NCBI GenBank assembly: GCA_014607495.2
Contig: CP053170.1
Coordinates: forward strand, 6,324,001-6,388,000
Direction: 5' to 3'
Origin: Carposina sasakii
Taxonomy: Eukaryota; Arthropoda; Insecta; Lepidoptera; Carposinidae
Length of the DNA: 64,000 bases
Made by a program: the position numbers and the translations under genes. Shown piece after piece: positions 63,591-64,000 of this stretch; the stretch's first letter is position 1, and each line of letters starts with the position of its first letter. Below the pieces are notes generated by a model, which ran no database searches, was not told the DNA's origin, and worked only from the letters and a program-made list of their open reading frames with translations.

Positions 63591-64000
63591 GAACCGTAGT
63601 AGACAGTTCATATTTCTACAGATGATGAATTTCTTTTGCCGTTATAACAACAAATACTAAAAACATTATAAAATTAATATCTAGCGGCTGCTCTCAAGCA
63701 ACAGATATGTTCTAATGCCGTTTTAATACATGGTTCGGCTCGCACTTGACCGGCTATTTTTCTTTGCAGTCATCCGAATTATTAATATATATTTATTACA
63801 TTTAGCATTGTACTCGTATCTACCAGTTTATAATTATTGTTATGGCACATGGCGTCCAGCCCCCGCATGATGAAGTTGGTGAGAGCGAGATGTCTCACTT
63901 TTAAACGTCAAATTCACAGAGCTATGAATAACTAGATAAACTAAGAGTATGTACTACAATGAATGTAAAAAATAGACTTAAGAATTAGAATAGACACTCG
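63591..64000. other. No supported feature
   Basis: ATTTTTCTTTGCAG at 63755-63768 is a good acceptor by itself. No exon can be closed: the plus frames stop soon and no donor follows. Confidence 0.45.

Noticed and set aside
63755..63800. Exon after the acceptor-like CTTTGCAG
   Set aside because: The following sequence is AT-rich, with stops in view and no donor.
1..64000. A complete new multi-gene system
   Set aside because: Only one short host exon is supported; the rest is intron or intergenic DNA made of mobile elements. The recursive splice candidates are the nearest thing to an undescribed mechanism here.

Overview
The window looks like gene-poor nuclear DNA from a moth or butterfly (Lepidoptera). 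It is AT-rich, has no long open reading frames, and is packed with repeats typical of lepidopteran genomes. These include at least 17 pieces of an RTE-type retroelement or its SINE relatives ending in trinucleotide tails, tRNA-derived SINEs, short Helitron-like elements ending in a hairpin plus CTAG, and many foldback MITEs. Nothing points to bacteria, an organelle or a virus. There are no rRNA genes, no intact tRNA genes, no CRISPR array and no operon structure.

The one host gene signal is a small plus-strand exon at 54027-54123. It is GC-rich in AT-rich surroundings, has a 3' splice site just upstream and a GTAAGA donor downstream, and holds a start codon followed by 30 codons that read as a signal peptide. 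I take it as the first coding exon of a secreted or membrane protein whose other exons lie outside the window. Most of the window is then intron or upstream sequence of that gene. In keeping with a very long intron, two plus-strand sites (25577 and 45591) have the exact form of recursive splice sites: a pyrimidine-rich acceptor ending in CAG fused directly to GTAAGT. This is the most interesting observation in the window and can be tested with RNA data.

Layout. 1-6000: LINE remnant (about 772-1490), a 748-bp hAT-like element with a target duplication, an RTE-tail SINE nested inside it, two Helitrons and a degenerate minisatellite. 6000-14300: mostly unique AT-rich DNA with foldback elements and an RTE ORF fragment on the minus strand. 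14300-15870: 5'-truncated LINE reverse transcriptase (minus). 16400-25600: MITEs, tRNA-derived SINEs, and the first recursive-splice candidate. 25600-42300: RTE-tail SINEs, a common 590-bp repeat, TA-flanked MITEs and a 235-bp direct duplication. 42300-48900: full-length tRNA SINE, a CpG-rich nested palindrome, a tandem duplication next to the second recursive-splice candidate, and a 250-bp element of unclear class. 48900-58700: nested transposons around the exon, including a Helitron inside a foldback element and a hAT MITE inside another repeat. 58700-64000: more SINEs and MITEs, then nearly 2 kb with little recognisable.

All family assignments come from reading the sequence. No database search was run. 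Strands for non-coding repeats follow a convention stated in each family's main entry.
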